Assembly (NCBI GenBank): GCA_003255065.1
Contig: QAOA01002080.1
Location: forward strand, 302,186-366,185
Direction: 5' to 3'
DNA: 64,000 bases
Source of the DNA: Cercis canadensis
Lineage: Eukaryota > Streptophyta > Magnoliopsida > Fabales > Fabaceae
Positions 24,250-36,542 of the stretch are shown in pieces (position 1 is the stretch's first letter; each line of letters opens with the position of its first letter). The position numbers were made by a program, and so were the translations under genes. Below the pieces are notes generated by a model. It was not told the DNA's origin and did not search any database. It saw only the letters and a program-made list of their open reading frames with translations.

Positions 24250-27200
24250 ATGAGAAAGGTTCCGATCACAGTGGTGTCACATCTCACTCGTCGCAGATTA
24301 AATTCTTTTGCCCCTCTCTTCTCCAAATCATACAGTTGTGATTCTTCATCCTCGTCCTCTTCGTCTTCGCCGCTCATCTTACCTACACATCTCAAGCGCT
24401 GCACTAAAAACCATGGGTTACTTACCAGAAACAACAAATTTCAAGCAACCCCTTCTCGAAATATGGATACCCTTGTTGAAATACCCTCTCAATTATCCTC
24501 AAGGCAGCGGAAAATCAAGGAAAAATCTGAGCTTGAAGAAGCTTTTGAGTCTGCAGTAACCACTGAGGAAATGCTCAGAATTTTCAAAGATATGGAGGCA
24601 GCTTTCGATGAGAGAGATCTCGGGTTAGCTTCTTTAAAAATTGGCCTCAAACTTGACCAAGAAGGTAAGGACCCTGAAAAAGCCCTATCTTTCGCCCACA
24701 GAGCTTTAAAAGCATTGGATAAAGATAACCAACCTTCTTTACTTGTTGCCATGACTTTACAATTATTGGGCTCAGTTAATTATAGCTTAAAAAGATTCAA
24801 TGATAGTTTAGGGTACCTTAATAGGGCAAATAGGATTCTGGGTAAGTTACAGGAAGAGAATGTTAGTGCTGATGATATCAGGCCAGTGCTTCATGCTGTT
24901 CAACTTGAGTTGGCCAATGTCAAGACGGCCATGGGGAGGAGAGAAGAGGCCCTCGAAAATCATAGGAAGTGTTTGGAGATTAAAGAAATGACTTTGGAGG
25001 AAGATAGTAGAGAATTGGGTAAAGCTAACCGTGATTTAGCAGAAGCTTATGTTGCGGTTTTGAACTTTAAGGAGGCACTGCCTTTTTGTTTGAAGGCATT
25101 GGAAATGCATAGGAACCATTTGGGCCACAATTCTGTTGAAGTTGCTCATGATAGAAGACTCCTTGGAATTATATATAGTGGGTTGGAGGACCATGAGAAG
25201 GCATTGGAGCAGAATGTCTTGTCACAGAAAGTTTTGAAGAATTGGAATCTTAACTCTGACTTGCTGCGTACTGAAATTGATGCTGCTAATATGCTAATTG
25301 CCCTAGGAAGATATGATGAGGCCATTGGTACTTTGAAGGGTGTTGTACAGCAGACAGATAAGGATAGTCAGACTCGGGCACTTGTACTTATATCAATGGG
25401 AAAAGCATTATGCTATCAGGATAAGTTTGCAGACTCAAAAAGGTGTTTGGAGATTGCTTGCGGGATTCTTGACAAAAAAGAACGGGTCTCCCCAGTGGAA
25501 GTTGCTGAGGCATACTCAGAGATATCAATGCAGTATGAAACCATGAATGAGTTTGAAACTGCAATTTCACTGTTGAAGAGGACGCTGGCTTTGCTTGAGA
25601 AGCTTCCACAAGAGCAGCACTCAGAGGGAAGTGTCTCTGCAAGAATAGGGTGGTTGTTCTTGCTAACAGGTAAGGTGCAACAGGCTATTCCTTATTTGGA
25701 AAGTGCTGCTGAAAGATTGAAAGATAGCTTTGGTCCCAAGCATTTTGGAGTGGGGTACATATACAACAATTTGGGGGCGGCGTATTTAGAATTGGATAGA
25801 CTCCAGTCAGCAGCACAGATGTTTGCGGTAGCAAAGGACATTATGGATGTCTCCCTTGGTCCTCATCATGCAGATACAATTGAGGCATGCCAGAACCTTT
25901 CAAAAGCTTACGGTGAAATGGGAAGGTATGGATGATTTCCTTACTTTGATTTCATTTCATGACATTGCTTCTCTTAATTTGTCGATTCCAGGAACAATTG
26001 TATTTCAGTACTACTTTTAATAGTGTAACTCATGTAACTCACTAACTCTGACTGCGAATCAGTTGAGCATATATCCAATAGTACGTCATCCAAATGTGGC
26101 ATGAACTACTTTTGCAAATTTCAGATGCTAAGACCCTTATGTGTAGCCTTCTTTCTTCTCTCTTTTCATTCAATTAAATTTAATTATTTATTACAGAAAG
26201 TTATTAAGTATTAATATCTGCATGTCTATATTTTGTTAGTTATGCATCTAGACTGTACATCCACATAAAAGTTATCCAAGACTCCTCGCTCCTTGTTCTT
26301 TTACTTGGTCTCTCTCTCACATATTCCTCATTTATCAAACAAGGTTATGCTTGCATGTCACTTGTGTTAATTAACCATACAGGATTGAAAATCCTGTAAA
26401 AGGCTCTATATTTGAATGAAGTACATCAGACATATATAAAGATATATGTTTTATACTCTTACCATGAACTTGGACCGTGCTCTATCTGATTCCTTGAATT
26501 TTGACAATTGTTTAGGCTGTCATTTGAGGTATTCTCATCAATAATTGCCCCCTTAATATGAGATGACCACTGTCCTCTCTATTTGTACTGACTGTAATAT
26601 TTGTAATCCAATGGTTGTGCTTCAAAGATTAGATAAAATGTAAAGGAGTTGAAACAAAAAATCATGGAGGATACATATTGAGGTATGAGGAATTATGTCA
26701 TTAGCCCATGCTTGCATGACAGTCACAGAGTCAAAGTTCTACTTGTTTTTTATTTTTTGTTTTTTTAAGTTTCATACAATAATTGACTGCTAAACTTAAT
26801 TCAAAGTTGAGTTTGGTCCATTTTGGGCTAAATGTAGATGTTATCTGCAGCTTACACAATTTTCATTTGTAGAACTATTATTTTACACGACCTTATCCTG
26901 AGCATATGTCTTAGAACTCCAATCCTATATGATGCAATTTCAGTTTATTGAACATATGAGATGGATGTACATATCTCAAAATCATATACTATTCAGCCAC
27001 TAGATGAGGAAGACATGTTTCTGTCCCATTTTCCTCTTGTTGTCTCTGCTGAAAATCTGCAACTATCTGTTTGCCTTAGTTTATTTTGTCTTGCAGAGTG
27101 CTAAAAGTTTGGCTGAAGGTATCAGTTTATGTTTTAAAAATTGCAGCTATGCCCTTGCAATAGAATTTCAGCAACAAGTTATCGACGCTTGGGAAAGCCA

Positions 27201-27381
27201 CGGAGCAAGTGCAGAAGATGAACTTAGAGAAGCCTACCGACTTCTTGAGCAATTGAAGAAAAAGGCCCATGGTGCATCCGCAAATGAGCTTCCTACAAAG
27301 GCTTTACCCTTACCTCATACACCTACGGCACCCAGGAGCTCCCACCTTGACATGGCAATACGTCGGTCTAGCACAGTGTAG
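24250..27381 (+). CDS. Kinesin-light-chain-like TPR protein, probably organelle-targeted
   Basis: Two exons, 24250-25925 and 27147-27381, join in frame for 636 residues. The second ATG of the open frame (24250) is preferred: it begins MRKVPITVVSHLTRRRLNSF, a basic, Ser-rich N-terminus free of acidic residues that looks like a mitochondrial or plastid presequence. A run of Ser follows at about residues 34-40. From about residue 110 on, the protein is a chain of tetratricopeptide repeats with A/G/Y/A pattern (ALSFAHRALKAL, EALENHRKCLEIKEMTL, EALPFCLKALEMHRNHLG, HEKALEQNVLSQKVL, QQAIPYLESAAERLKDSFG, YNNLGAAYLELDRLQSAAQM), matching KLC-type TPR_12 units. The second exon closes with SYALAIEFQQQVIDAWESHG and a Lys-rich tail. 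Such proteins are scaffolds; no partner or reaction can be read. The intron is 1.2 kb. Confidence 0.85.
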
Positions 27382-27399
27382 TAGACTTCCTCTTAGACA

Positions 27400-28730
27400 T
27401 TGCCTTTGCATATTCTAATAAATTGCTGTGCTCTGGGTAATTTCTTTCTGGTTGAGTGGTTTTCTTACAGAATTATGAGGGTGGGCATTGGAATCAATTT
27501 GCAGGTGTTGTAGCTATATCTTGATAATATATTTTGGGCGTGTCATTATTCAGTTAAAAATTTCTCCTATTTTCTGCATTTAGTAGTTTGTGAAAAGCAG
27601 TGAACTTTATGTTCGTAGAATACACCTTATTGATGCAACCAAACACCATGTAAGTGATTAGATGAAGAGATAATGCGTAGTGGTTATCATATACTAGTAT
27701 TATTCTTCTTCATTCTTGCAATTTGAAAAACTGAAAATAGAATGCAGATTTATCTGTTTGATTGATAATTGTGAACCCTTGAGTTAATGAGTTTTATATG
27801 ACGTTCATGAATTTCTTTCCTCTTTCATATCTATGTTAAAGGTTCTAAAAGCAATGCAGAAAGTATGTTTGTGTGCGTTCCTGCTCACGCTGGACGTTTC
27901 ACTCACCCCGTCCAATTTATCCCCTGGACTAAGTACTCTTCAAGTAAAGTAGAATTTTTAGAAATAAATAGCAATAGTATAACATTGACTTCTTGTGGGG
28001 TCCACTTTTCCTAATCGAAGTTAGCATAGAAGTCATCTTGGACCTAAGTCAAGTAGTTTCTAAAACAGTTTCTTGCATAAAATCTTAGTGGAAGATATGA
28101 AAATGTTAACCTTTTAAAAGAGTAAAGCAAACCAAATGTATTGCTGTTTTCTGCACTTTCCCAAAATCCATATGATCGCAGTGAGACAAAAAGAAAAGCT
28201 AGAGATGATTAACAAGAAGAAGAGGTTTGTCATGCGGCTACTCATGGTTTCTCACTGTCTGGGTCCCTCTGCTCTGTCTTCCATTTAATGGCTTCTCCCA
28301 ACCCCACCTGCTCGCTTGCTCTCACCGTACCTTCACAATCCACATTCCCCCAAAGGATACCCAAAAGAAGATTAGAGTCATAGACCATGATCAATCAGCA
28401 AGGAAAGATGGAATGAAAGTAATCATTCGCATTCATTGCGAGTAAAAACTCTAAAAAGGAAAGACATGCACCTTGTGATTTAAGCAATGACACTAAAAGT
28501 TATCCCTCTATTTTCAACAATAATCTCAGTGTCAGACTCAACTTTAGCATAAACTATCATTGCAAAATCACTCTACATCTGCTTCTCTGTTTTTCTTGTC
28601 ACTCCTCAGTCCTTACTAACCACTCCCAGAATTAAAGATCTTCTTCACCTTGATAACTGGAAATAAAGAAGACAAAAGAGAAGAAGAAAGGGGAAAAGAA
28701 AAAAGAAAAAAGAAAAGAAAATTTTATCTT
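27400..28730. other. Convergent intergenic region between the TPR gene and the ATL gene
   Basis: Holds the 3' flanks of both neighbours, which point toward each other. There is a purine-rich run near 28670-28725 (AAGAAAGGGG and AAAAAGAAAA repeats). The open frames at 28227-28445 and 28650-28868 are not protein-like. Confidence 0.5.
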
Positions 28731-28733
28731 ACA

Positions 28734-29807
28734 TTAAACCTCATTCTCCAGAGGAAGGACTGCATTTTTGGATCCCCGACCATAACGAAAAGGAAAGAAC
28801 GATCTTCGACCTCTGCTAATACCATCTTCGCTTGCACTAGCTTCATTTTGATGCCTATTTTGTCGTAAAATTGCTTGAACATCTAAATAGGCTTGTCTAT
28901 CAGTTGCAGAATCCATTGAGAATGATCTTCGAATGGGTTGAATAGAGAAGTGGTCATCTTTCTTTCTAACATCAATACACTCATCACCCATGATGGAAAC
29001 ATGGTGGCACTTCCTTGGTTTCAAGTTTCCAAGCTTGTGTTCCATCTTCCTTGTAGTAGAGTAACTCGTACTCTGTGCTAAGCTCCCCCTTGAGTCATTC
29101 CTCTCTTGTTGCCTCTGTGGCAATATTCCCCCATGTTCTCCTCCCCCCAATTCAATGACTACAAAATCTTCATCACTGCCCATGTTAGAGAGCAATTGAG
29201 AATCTTGAGGAGAAGAGCTTGGTGCTATGATGTGGTCCATTGGAGAACGCGTGGTGCCTGAAATGCTTGATCTGCAAAGAGGGCAATTGGCATTGGTCTG
29301 AAGCCAAATGTCAATGCAGTCCAAGTGAAATGCATGGCTGCAATTGGGAAGAACTTTTAGCATATCTTCTTGTTGAAATTCAGTCAAACAAACCACGCAA
29401 CCATACACACTTTGATCCTCAGTCTCATTCTCACCTACTCCTTTTATGAATTGAAAGCTTGGGATTTCCCTGATAACAGATTCATCAAGGCCACGATTCC
29501 ACATGCTGGGAGAGAGTGCTATCAAGGGATCTTCTTCATGTCGTGCTCGGAGGATAGAAAGCCATCTCAATGGGTTAACTTGATGCCAGTTTGAGCAGCA
29601 TTTGGTGACGAAAGTAAAGTAGCTAATGAGTAACAAAGCTGTGGCCATGATGCTTACCACAACAATGGCAAATATGGGTAAAGCAGAGTCTGAAGCAGGT
29701 TGTGGTTGTGGGTGATTTTTTATGGGTTGCAGAGCTTGATATCCAAGCTTGTGTGAGGGGTTCTGGTTCATTGTCATGAAGCTCTGAATGCGAGAGAAAC
29801 GAGACAT
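28734..29807 (-). CDS. ATL-family RING-H2 E3 ubiquitin ligase
   Basis: Single-exon gene of 357 residues. A membrane segment covers about residues 43-67 (LPIFAIVVVSIMATALLLIS). The GLD motif (NRGLDESVI, about 104-112) precedes the RING-H2 finger. The zinc ligands are all present: C137, C140, C156, H158, H161, C164, C175, C178 (C-x2-C-x15-C-x-H-x2-H-x2-C-x10-C-x2-C), with the conserved W168 and P176 that contact the E2 enzyme. The order membrane segment, GLD, RING-H2 and the lack of introns define the ATL family. The segment PLRWLSILRARHEEDPLIALSPSMWNRG places it near the ATL1/ATL16-type branch. It should pass ubiquitin from an E2 to membrane-associated targets; substrates are unknown, though several ATLs are induced in defence. 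The C-terminal tail is polar and likely disordered. Confidence 0.92.
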   Translation of the reverse strand: MSRFSRIQSFMTMNQNPSHKLGYQALQPIKNHPQPQPASDSALPIFAIVVVSIMATALLLISYFTFVTKCCSNWHQVNPLRWLSILRARHEEDPLIALSPSMWNRGLDESVIREIPSFQFIKGVGENETEDQSVYGCVVCLTEFQQEDMLKVLPNCSHAFHLDCIDIWLQTNANCPLCRSSISGTTRSPMDHIIAPSSSPQDSQLLSNMGSDEDFVVIELGGGEHGGILPQRQQERNDSRGSLAQSTSYSTTRKMEHKLGNLKPRKCHHVSIMGDECIDVRKKDDHFSIQPIRRSFSMDSATDRQAYLDVQAILRQNRHQNEASASEDGISRGRRSFFPFRYGRGSKNAVLPLENEV

Positions 29808-29989
29808 GCCTCAGGCTTTTGATGCAGGGGATAAATAGGTTTGACTAATAGGTCTAGTAAGGTAAGGATCTTGAATAGAAAAGATACGTAGAAGCAAATT
29901 AAATTAAGAAAATTATACGATATAATATTAAAAGAAGACATTAGGAAAGTGACAAAGGCAAACCCAACAAAGGAATTGGATTGATTAGT

Positions 29990-31300
29990 TTTAAGCAAAC
30001 AGGGACATGTGCTGGTTATAACGAAAACCAACAACATGGAGAGAACCACGAGGGTCAGATTTGACTCTTTCGTTATTTTCTTTTTGTTCCCAAATTTAGA
30101 AATCAGCTAATAAAAATAATTTAAGTGTCAGAGAAATATAAATTTCAAGTATGTGCCTCTACATATTAAAATATCAATGATTATTTTATTTATATATAAG
30201 CATAACAATCACAAAATAATCATATTTATAAACAAATTAACCTTATTCACTCCGTGTTTGGCACTAAAATATTATTTTTTAAAAAAGTTTAGGACTTGGG
30301 TGTCCTAATCCCTTTTTGTTTCTCCTGTTTTGGGTTTTTTTCTTGACTCCAAGACATGACATCATAGTGGGCTATTTACTACTGAGCATTCTCCAAACTT
30401 CACAATTTCAGTCACTTTTTGACCCAATGAAAAAGCCCACATCTGGTCATCTCCCTTATCCTGTAGCCGAAGGGAGAACAGATTTATCTTATTCTTCTGT
30501 TTTGGTAAATTCCAATTCTGCATGTCTTGAAGATATGGCACCCACCTTTTTCTGAAATTTCTCTGTTTCTCTTTTGAACCAAAACAAAAGTCTCCATGTC
30601 TTCATTCATGCCCACTTCCAAAAATATGAAAAGCATTGCAAACTCAATTTTTAATTAGTTTGTAAAATACGCATCCTGTCCAGTCTTCACTTCATATTAA
30701 TCCCTAAGCCTTTTTACACTTTACTGTTTCTCTGTGTCGTAACAAGTTTTGGCTTGTTTTTATGGAAGGATAAGAGAGGAAAAGGAGGTAAAAAAAAGTC
30801 TGTAATTTTATATTCGTGAACAAATTTAAAATCTTTTAACCTTTCTTATATCCCCCGGCCCCAAAACATAGAAATCCATTCGAATAAGATCTAGGTTGCA
30901 AAAGTACTATGTTGAGTTTATTTTGGTTTTTTAACTATAATTTATATTTGAACACAAAATTTATAAGATATGAGGCTGATTTTAGTATCATTTAATTATA
31001 ATTTTTTTAGTTTTTTTTTCTTTTGGTAGAATCTAAATTGCAAAATATTATGTTGAGTTTGAATTTGAAAAAATTATAAGAGAAATTTTTAATTACAAAT
31101 TAATTATACATAAAACGTACAATTGGCTGCGTTGGAACACAAAACTCTGAAAACATTTAAAAATAAGTCATCCCACTTAAACTCAAATTTTATCTTTTAT
31201 ATATATATATATAGATACACATAGATTAGATGAGTAGACAATATAGCTGGAAACATATTCCCTTACACCATTCCGGTTTTAGCGATTGGGATCTTGAGTG
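29990..31300. other. Upstream region of the ATL gene and of the first dioxygenase
   Basis: Divergent intergenic DNA, AT-rich. There is a TA microsatellite at about 31196-31213, just upstream of the dioxygenase gene. No coding region is supported. The frame at 30316-30555 has no recognisable features. Confidence 0.5.
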
Positions 31301-32804
31301 ATGGAGAACTTTGTTTCAAACTGGTCCAATGGTGCGTCGTTGCCTGAAAGCTACGTGTTCCCACCTGAAAAAAGACCCGGCGAACACATTGTTCCTCTTG
31401 GAAAGTCTCTCCCAATCATTGATCTTGAGGTTGAGGCTCACGACCCAACCAATATCATCCACCAAATTTTAAAGGCCACCCAAGAGTTGGGACTTTTTCA
31501 GGTTCACACTAACATAAATCTTCTTTCATTCCCTCTCGATCGTGTTATGATATGTAGTTTTGATAGCATTGTACTATACATCGCCTATTACATGCATCTC
31601 TCTGTAGTCTATAATATACATATATATAGGTAGTGAAGCATGGGGTCTCAGAAGATTTAATGGATGAGACAATGAGCGTAATGAAGGAGTTCCACGCCAT
31701 GACTGCTGAGGACAAGGCCAGAGAATGCTCCAAGGACCCAAAGAGGAGCTGTAAGCTATATAGCAGCAGTGCAAACTATGCAACTGAAAAAGTTCACTTT
31801 TGGAGAGATGCATTACAACACCCCTGTCACCCTTTACAGCACTACATGCAATTTTGGCCTCAACAACCACCTACATATCAGTAAACAACCTCTTCAATTC
31901 CCTCTTTTTCAATTTTTATTTTTATATCTAACTCTCTGTTTGATCTCTTCAGAGATGTTGTTGCATCTTATGTTGGCCAAGTGAGCAAGTTAGGATACAA
32001 AATTTTGGGGCTGATTTCTGAAGGATTGGGACTTTGTCCAGATTATCTGAGTGGTGAGCTTAGTGAAGAACCAATGCTGTTGGTGAATCACTATCCACCA
32101 TGCCCTGACCCAAGTTTAACATTAGGACTATCTAAACACAAAGACCCTAGTGTGATTACCATTCTTCTTCAAGGTGATGTAGAAGGCCTTCAAGTATTTA
32201 AAGATGGGGAATGGATTGGTGTTAAACCTATTCCTCATGCATTTGTTGTCAATGTTGGCTACTTGTTACAGGTATACCTTCTTTTAACCCACTTTTTAAT
32301 TTGCAATTATATTTTTGTGTACAACCTAGCTGTTAAATAGCTGTACGATATTTAAGCAGTTGGGTAGATAGTCAAAGCACAAAGTGTGAATCACATAAAT
32401 TGGAAGTAAGACGAAATTAATCAAACAGCAAGCAATAAATGTGGATGCACAGCAACATTTAATTCAATCTTATTTGCTTCTCACTTCCATTAAATGATAT
32501 CCGTATGGTTTGTTATGATGAGTTGCAGATCATCAGCAATGGGAGGCTCAAAGGTGCTGAACATAGGGTTGTGACAAACTCAAACACTGCAAGGACCACT
32601 GCTTCGTTTTTTATTTATCCTTCGGATAATAGTGTTATACAACCTGCAAAAGCTCTGATTCATGAAAAAAAGCCCCCCCTTTATCGAGCCTTGAAATTCA
32701 AAGACTTTCGTGACAAGTACGTGGCCTCTGCTGCCGATGATAAAGCTATACAAGAATTTATTAGTCTAAATGCAAGTGATGGCGCAAGAGAACAAGATGA
32801 ATAG
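31301..32804 (+). CDS. 2-oxoglutarate/Fe(II) dioxygenase, hyoscyamine 6-hydroxylase-like (copy A)
   Basis: Four exons: 31301-31501, 31630-31880, 31953-32271, 32529-32804, giving 348 residues, normal for this plant DOXC-type family. The N-terminal DIOX_N part begins MENFVSNWSNGASLPESYVF, closely like H6H-type enzymes. The catalytic domain has the iron ligands H213 and D215 (SKHKDPS) and H269 (AEHRVV), and R279 for 2-oxoglutarate. The usual R-x-S is R-T-T here (R279, T281). YPPCPDPSLTLGL and PHAFVVNVGYLLQ are conserved. It should couple oxidative decarboxylation of 2-oxoglutarate to hydroxylation or related oxidation of a small metabolite in the cytosol; the substrate cannot be read, and the H6H likeness does not imply tropane alkaloids. 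It stands in tandem with copy B, 2.5 kb downstream. The TA-rich tract lies about 90 bp upstream. Confidence 0.88.
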
Positions 32805-35320
32805 CGCATTTCGTGTCGCCTACCTAGCTACTAATGTTATGCTTACTAAGACAAGTGCTGTTGAAGTTGTTCATCACCTAAAGTTATTCGACCCAACTCT
32901 GTCTATTTATTAAATTTTCCTTCTTGTTATTACAGTTATCAATGTCATTTTGGATTATTAGATTAATGTCATTCATAAAAATTCAAGGATATAGTACTCA
33001 GAAGTTTCCAAGAGTGACCAAACACAGTTTTTTTTTGTGTTAATATGAAGTCGGTGTATTATATCGGGAAAAGGTTCTCCAAAGAAGGAGCCACCAGCAT
33101 GTGCATTAACATAAGCAAACAGCCACTAGCCGACAAAATCAGTAGGACAGATGTACCCAAAAGGCCCGTATGTACAGTGCAATAATAACCGTTACATCGT
33201 ACTTTACTTGTATACAAAGATTAAAAGAGAAATATTATATGTTCAAGTAATCAAATTATCTTAGAATTTATGAATTCTATGTTTAAATTTAAGTCATAAC
33301 AAAAATTTTATAAATAAATCTACCTAAATTTTAAGTACATTTAATTAAATTTAAATTGTGTTATTTATATGTGTGTAATGACATTATTTAAGAAGAAAAC
33401 AATAAACACACCTTCCTTGTTCTTCTAACCAACATTTAACTAGATCATGATCTTTAAATATAAATTTAATCTCAATGCCCTCAAGCTTAACTAATTTTTT
33501 TTTTGTAAATTATTTAAATTCTTTCTTATTAAACCATATTCACCTCTTTATAATTGATCGATAATAATTTGCTAGTATTTATGTGGATTCTCATTTGTGA
33601 AAATCTTGAATTTTCTAACATTATTATTTTTGAAAATCTAATTTGATTTAGGCAATTGACTCATAATTCGAAGATATATATGACTTATGGATTGTCAAGA
33701 TTTGCTAGATCACACCAAATAATTTGTTAAGACTGACTTAAAACATCGCATGTTATTAGTTTTCATGAGGTTCCATTTGTTTTGATGAGAATGATTTTCG
33801 TAAAAAATATTTTAAGCTAAAAACTAAAAATTATTACGACAAGATATTTTCTGTAGAAATTACTTCCATCAAAACAAAGAGAAAATCTGAATATGAAAGA
33901 ATCCAAACACATATCAGTCTTTCAAAATGTGGTTGAGAGTTTCTTTCAGTCACCACCACCCCCCTGCCCCAAAAAAATAAAAAAATAAAAATCAGTCAGC
34001 TAGAAGCCTAGAACTGCGCAGAGGGGACAGCGGTCTATCCCGGGTTTGTTTGTGACAAGCTTCTTATCCATGGCCTCCGTGCCTAAGTTGAGATGGGGAG
34101 GTTTTTTAGGCTATTTGACCTGGTATATAACATTTTACAAATAATTTTATATATTTATTATATTTTTTTAATTTATTTATTTTAATATTATATTTTTAAA
34201 AAAATTTAAAACAAAAAAAAAATATAACAGATATGTGGGGACTATCAGACGCACCAGTGACCACGTGACATGTTTACGTCGGACACGTCGGTAGCCTCAC
34301 GATGTGTTATTTCTTTAGTTGCCTATAAGAATATAAAAAAAATTAATGAAAAAAATGAAAAGAAGAAACACGCCAATGTATTATTGGCGTGTCTCATGTA
34401 GACACATCAAATTGTTACTTGTGGTCTCCACATGTCTAAAATTATTTATTTATTTATTTTTAAAAAAAAACTATAATATTTAGGTAATTATATTAAAAAG
34501 TGTGATAGATATATAATTTTGTTGTTAAAATATAATATTCAAGTCATTGAACTAATTTTTTATGCTAAACTATTTTCACCAAAACTACGGGTAACTCTAG
34601 GTTTTGGCAGAACTAACTCATGATTTTGATATCGTTATAAAAATTTTAAAAAATTAAGTTATTCAAAATATTTTAAAATAGTTAGCTTAGTGTTAAATAC
34701 ATAAGCGTGAAATATAAAAGAAGTGTTGGAAAACAATGTTAAAGAGTTAAGTATTAGATGTAAATAAATTTTTTTTGATACATAAAAAGGGTTAAGTTTT
34801 GGAATTTGATACAAAGCAACTAAATATAGTTGATAAAGTAATTGAAAAAATTAAGTGAAGGAGAGAAATTGGTAGAAACGAAGCAGTAAGAGAGGGCCAA
34901 CTAGAAATAGCGCGAATTGCAATTGAGTCAGCCCAACGCAAAAATTATGTACCTTTTTTCATTTTTCAAGCACCAATTTCTCAATTGCCGTACCCTGTCA
35001 ATTATCAATGACTTAATTATTACTCATTTTAACTGTCCTCTAGTGTCTTGCCTAATGCTTCTGTTAGTTTGTTTCCCATCATTGTCCACCTCAACCTGCT
35101 TCTGGATTACGCATTATAATATTATTTCTTCGGATGAATTTAGAGGAATATGGCCAAACATAACTTACAAACTAACGTTTGACTAATTTTATTATTTATA
35201 ATTTTGGTGCAGGCGAATTGGTAACTAGTAACGAGAAAGTTAACATCATTTTGTTGGTTGCTATTAATACATACCCACTGAATTTGTAGTTTGAAGTGAA
35301 GCATAAGTAAAATAAAAGAG
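32805..35320. other. Spacer between the two dioxygenase genes
   Basis: 2.5 kb of AT-rich DNA with no coding region. It includes the decayed inverted-repeat element listed at 34103-34540. The remainder shows no feature I can support. Confidence 0.55.
34103..34540. mobile_element. Decayed long-inverted-repeat element, relative of the one at 16.8 kb
   Basis: The left part starts GGCTATTTGACCTGGTATAT and goes through AT-rich DNA to GTCGGACACGTCGG. The right part runs through AACACGCCAATG, ACACATCAAATTG and GGTCTCCACATGTC to AT-rich DNA and TTCAAGTCATTGAA. The layout (TTTGAC-type outer end, AT-rich arm, internal ACACG(C/T)C and GG(T/G)..CACATGT blocks) mirrors the Mutator-like element at 16755-17216, but arms and ends are too diverged to define a target duplication. 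No coding capacity. Confidence 0.4.
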
Positions 35321-36542
35321 ATGGAGAAACTTGTTTCCAGCTGGTTCAAGGAGCGGGGTTTGCCCCAGGACTACATATTCCCTCCAGAAATAAGACCAGG
35401 GGACCTTGAAATCCCTCCAAGCAAAAACATCCCTGTGATTGACCTCAGTGAAGCTGATCCAACCCACACTATTCACCAAATTCTCAATGCCGCTCAAGAC
35501 TTCGGATTCTTTCAGGTTCATACTTGATGCTATTTTGATCAAATTAACATTTTATTTTATACCTGTCCTGTTAGAATGAATATATGTAAGTCTGTTGATG
35601 AAGTAATTGAAGCATAAGCAGGTGATCAATCATGGGGTTTCGGAAAACTTAATGAAGGAAACAAGGAGTGTTCTGAAGGAGGTCTTTGAGATGTCGGATG
35701 AGTACAAGCAAAACTTGTATTCCGAGGACCCTAGCAAGAAGTGCAAGCTTTTTACTAGCAACATGAACTATCCTAATCAGAAGCCTCATCTATGGCGTGA
35801 CGCTTTGAGACACCCATGTCGTCCTTTAGAGCACTGGCAGCAATTCTGGCCTGAGAAACCAACTAATTACCGGTAAATAATCTCATCTCATGCCAACATA
35901 AACCAAATCAAATCAAATCAAATCGCTTTTGTAATCCTGACTAACGATATATATAAATATAATGATGCTTTGTGTTTCAGAGAGTGTGTCGGGAATTGTT
36001 CAATTGAAGTTAAGAAGTTGGCTTCAAGGATTTTGGGGTTGATTGGGGAAGGGCTTGGACTGCAATCTGGATATTTTGATAATGAGCTTACCGAAGCTAT
36101 GCTGCTATCAGCTAGTTATTACCCGCCTTGCCCACAACCAAGTTTGACTCTGGGATTACCCAAGCATGCTGATCCTAATATTATTACCATTTTACTACAA
36201 GATGGTGTTTATGGGCTTCAAGTCTTCAAGGATGGGAATTGGATTGGCGTTGACCCTCTTCCTAATGCGTTTGTGGTAAATCTGGGCTACGAGCTTCAAA
36301 TCATTAGTAATGGTAGGCTCAAAAGTGCTCAACACAGAGTGGTCACAAATTCTAGTAATGCCCGACTTACAGCTGCCTTTTTCCTAGCTCCCTTGGAAGA
36401 CACTATCATAGAGCCAGCAAAAGCTCTCACTCATCAATTCCATCCTCCACTTTTTAAGTCCATCAAATCTAAGGATTTCCTGGCACACTACTACGTCAAC
36501 AAGGGTGACACAGATTCAGTGCTTCAATATTTCAAGGCATAA
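35321..36542 (+). CDS. 2-oxoglutarate/Fe(II) dioxygenase, hyoscyamine 6-hydroxylase-like (copy B)
   Basis: Three exons: 35321-35515, 35622-35872, 35981-36542, giving 335 residues. Paralogue of copy A, 2.5 kb upstream, with the same first two intron positions and phases. It begins MEKLVSSWFKERGLPQDYIF. Iron ligands are H211 and D213 (PKHADPN) and H267 (AQHRVV); R277 is the 2-oxoglutarate residue, and R-L-T replaces R-x-S (T279). The third intron of copy A, between codons for LLQ and IISNGR, is absent here: the frame runs LGYELQIISNGR without a break. A cytosolic oxygenase of specialised metabolism is the likely role; the substrate is unknown. Confidence 0.9.

Noticed and set aside
24219-25642. 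Several antisense and shifted frames within the TPR gene
   Set aside because: Shadows of the 558-codon exon, with no independent evidence.
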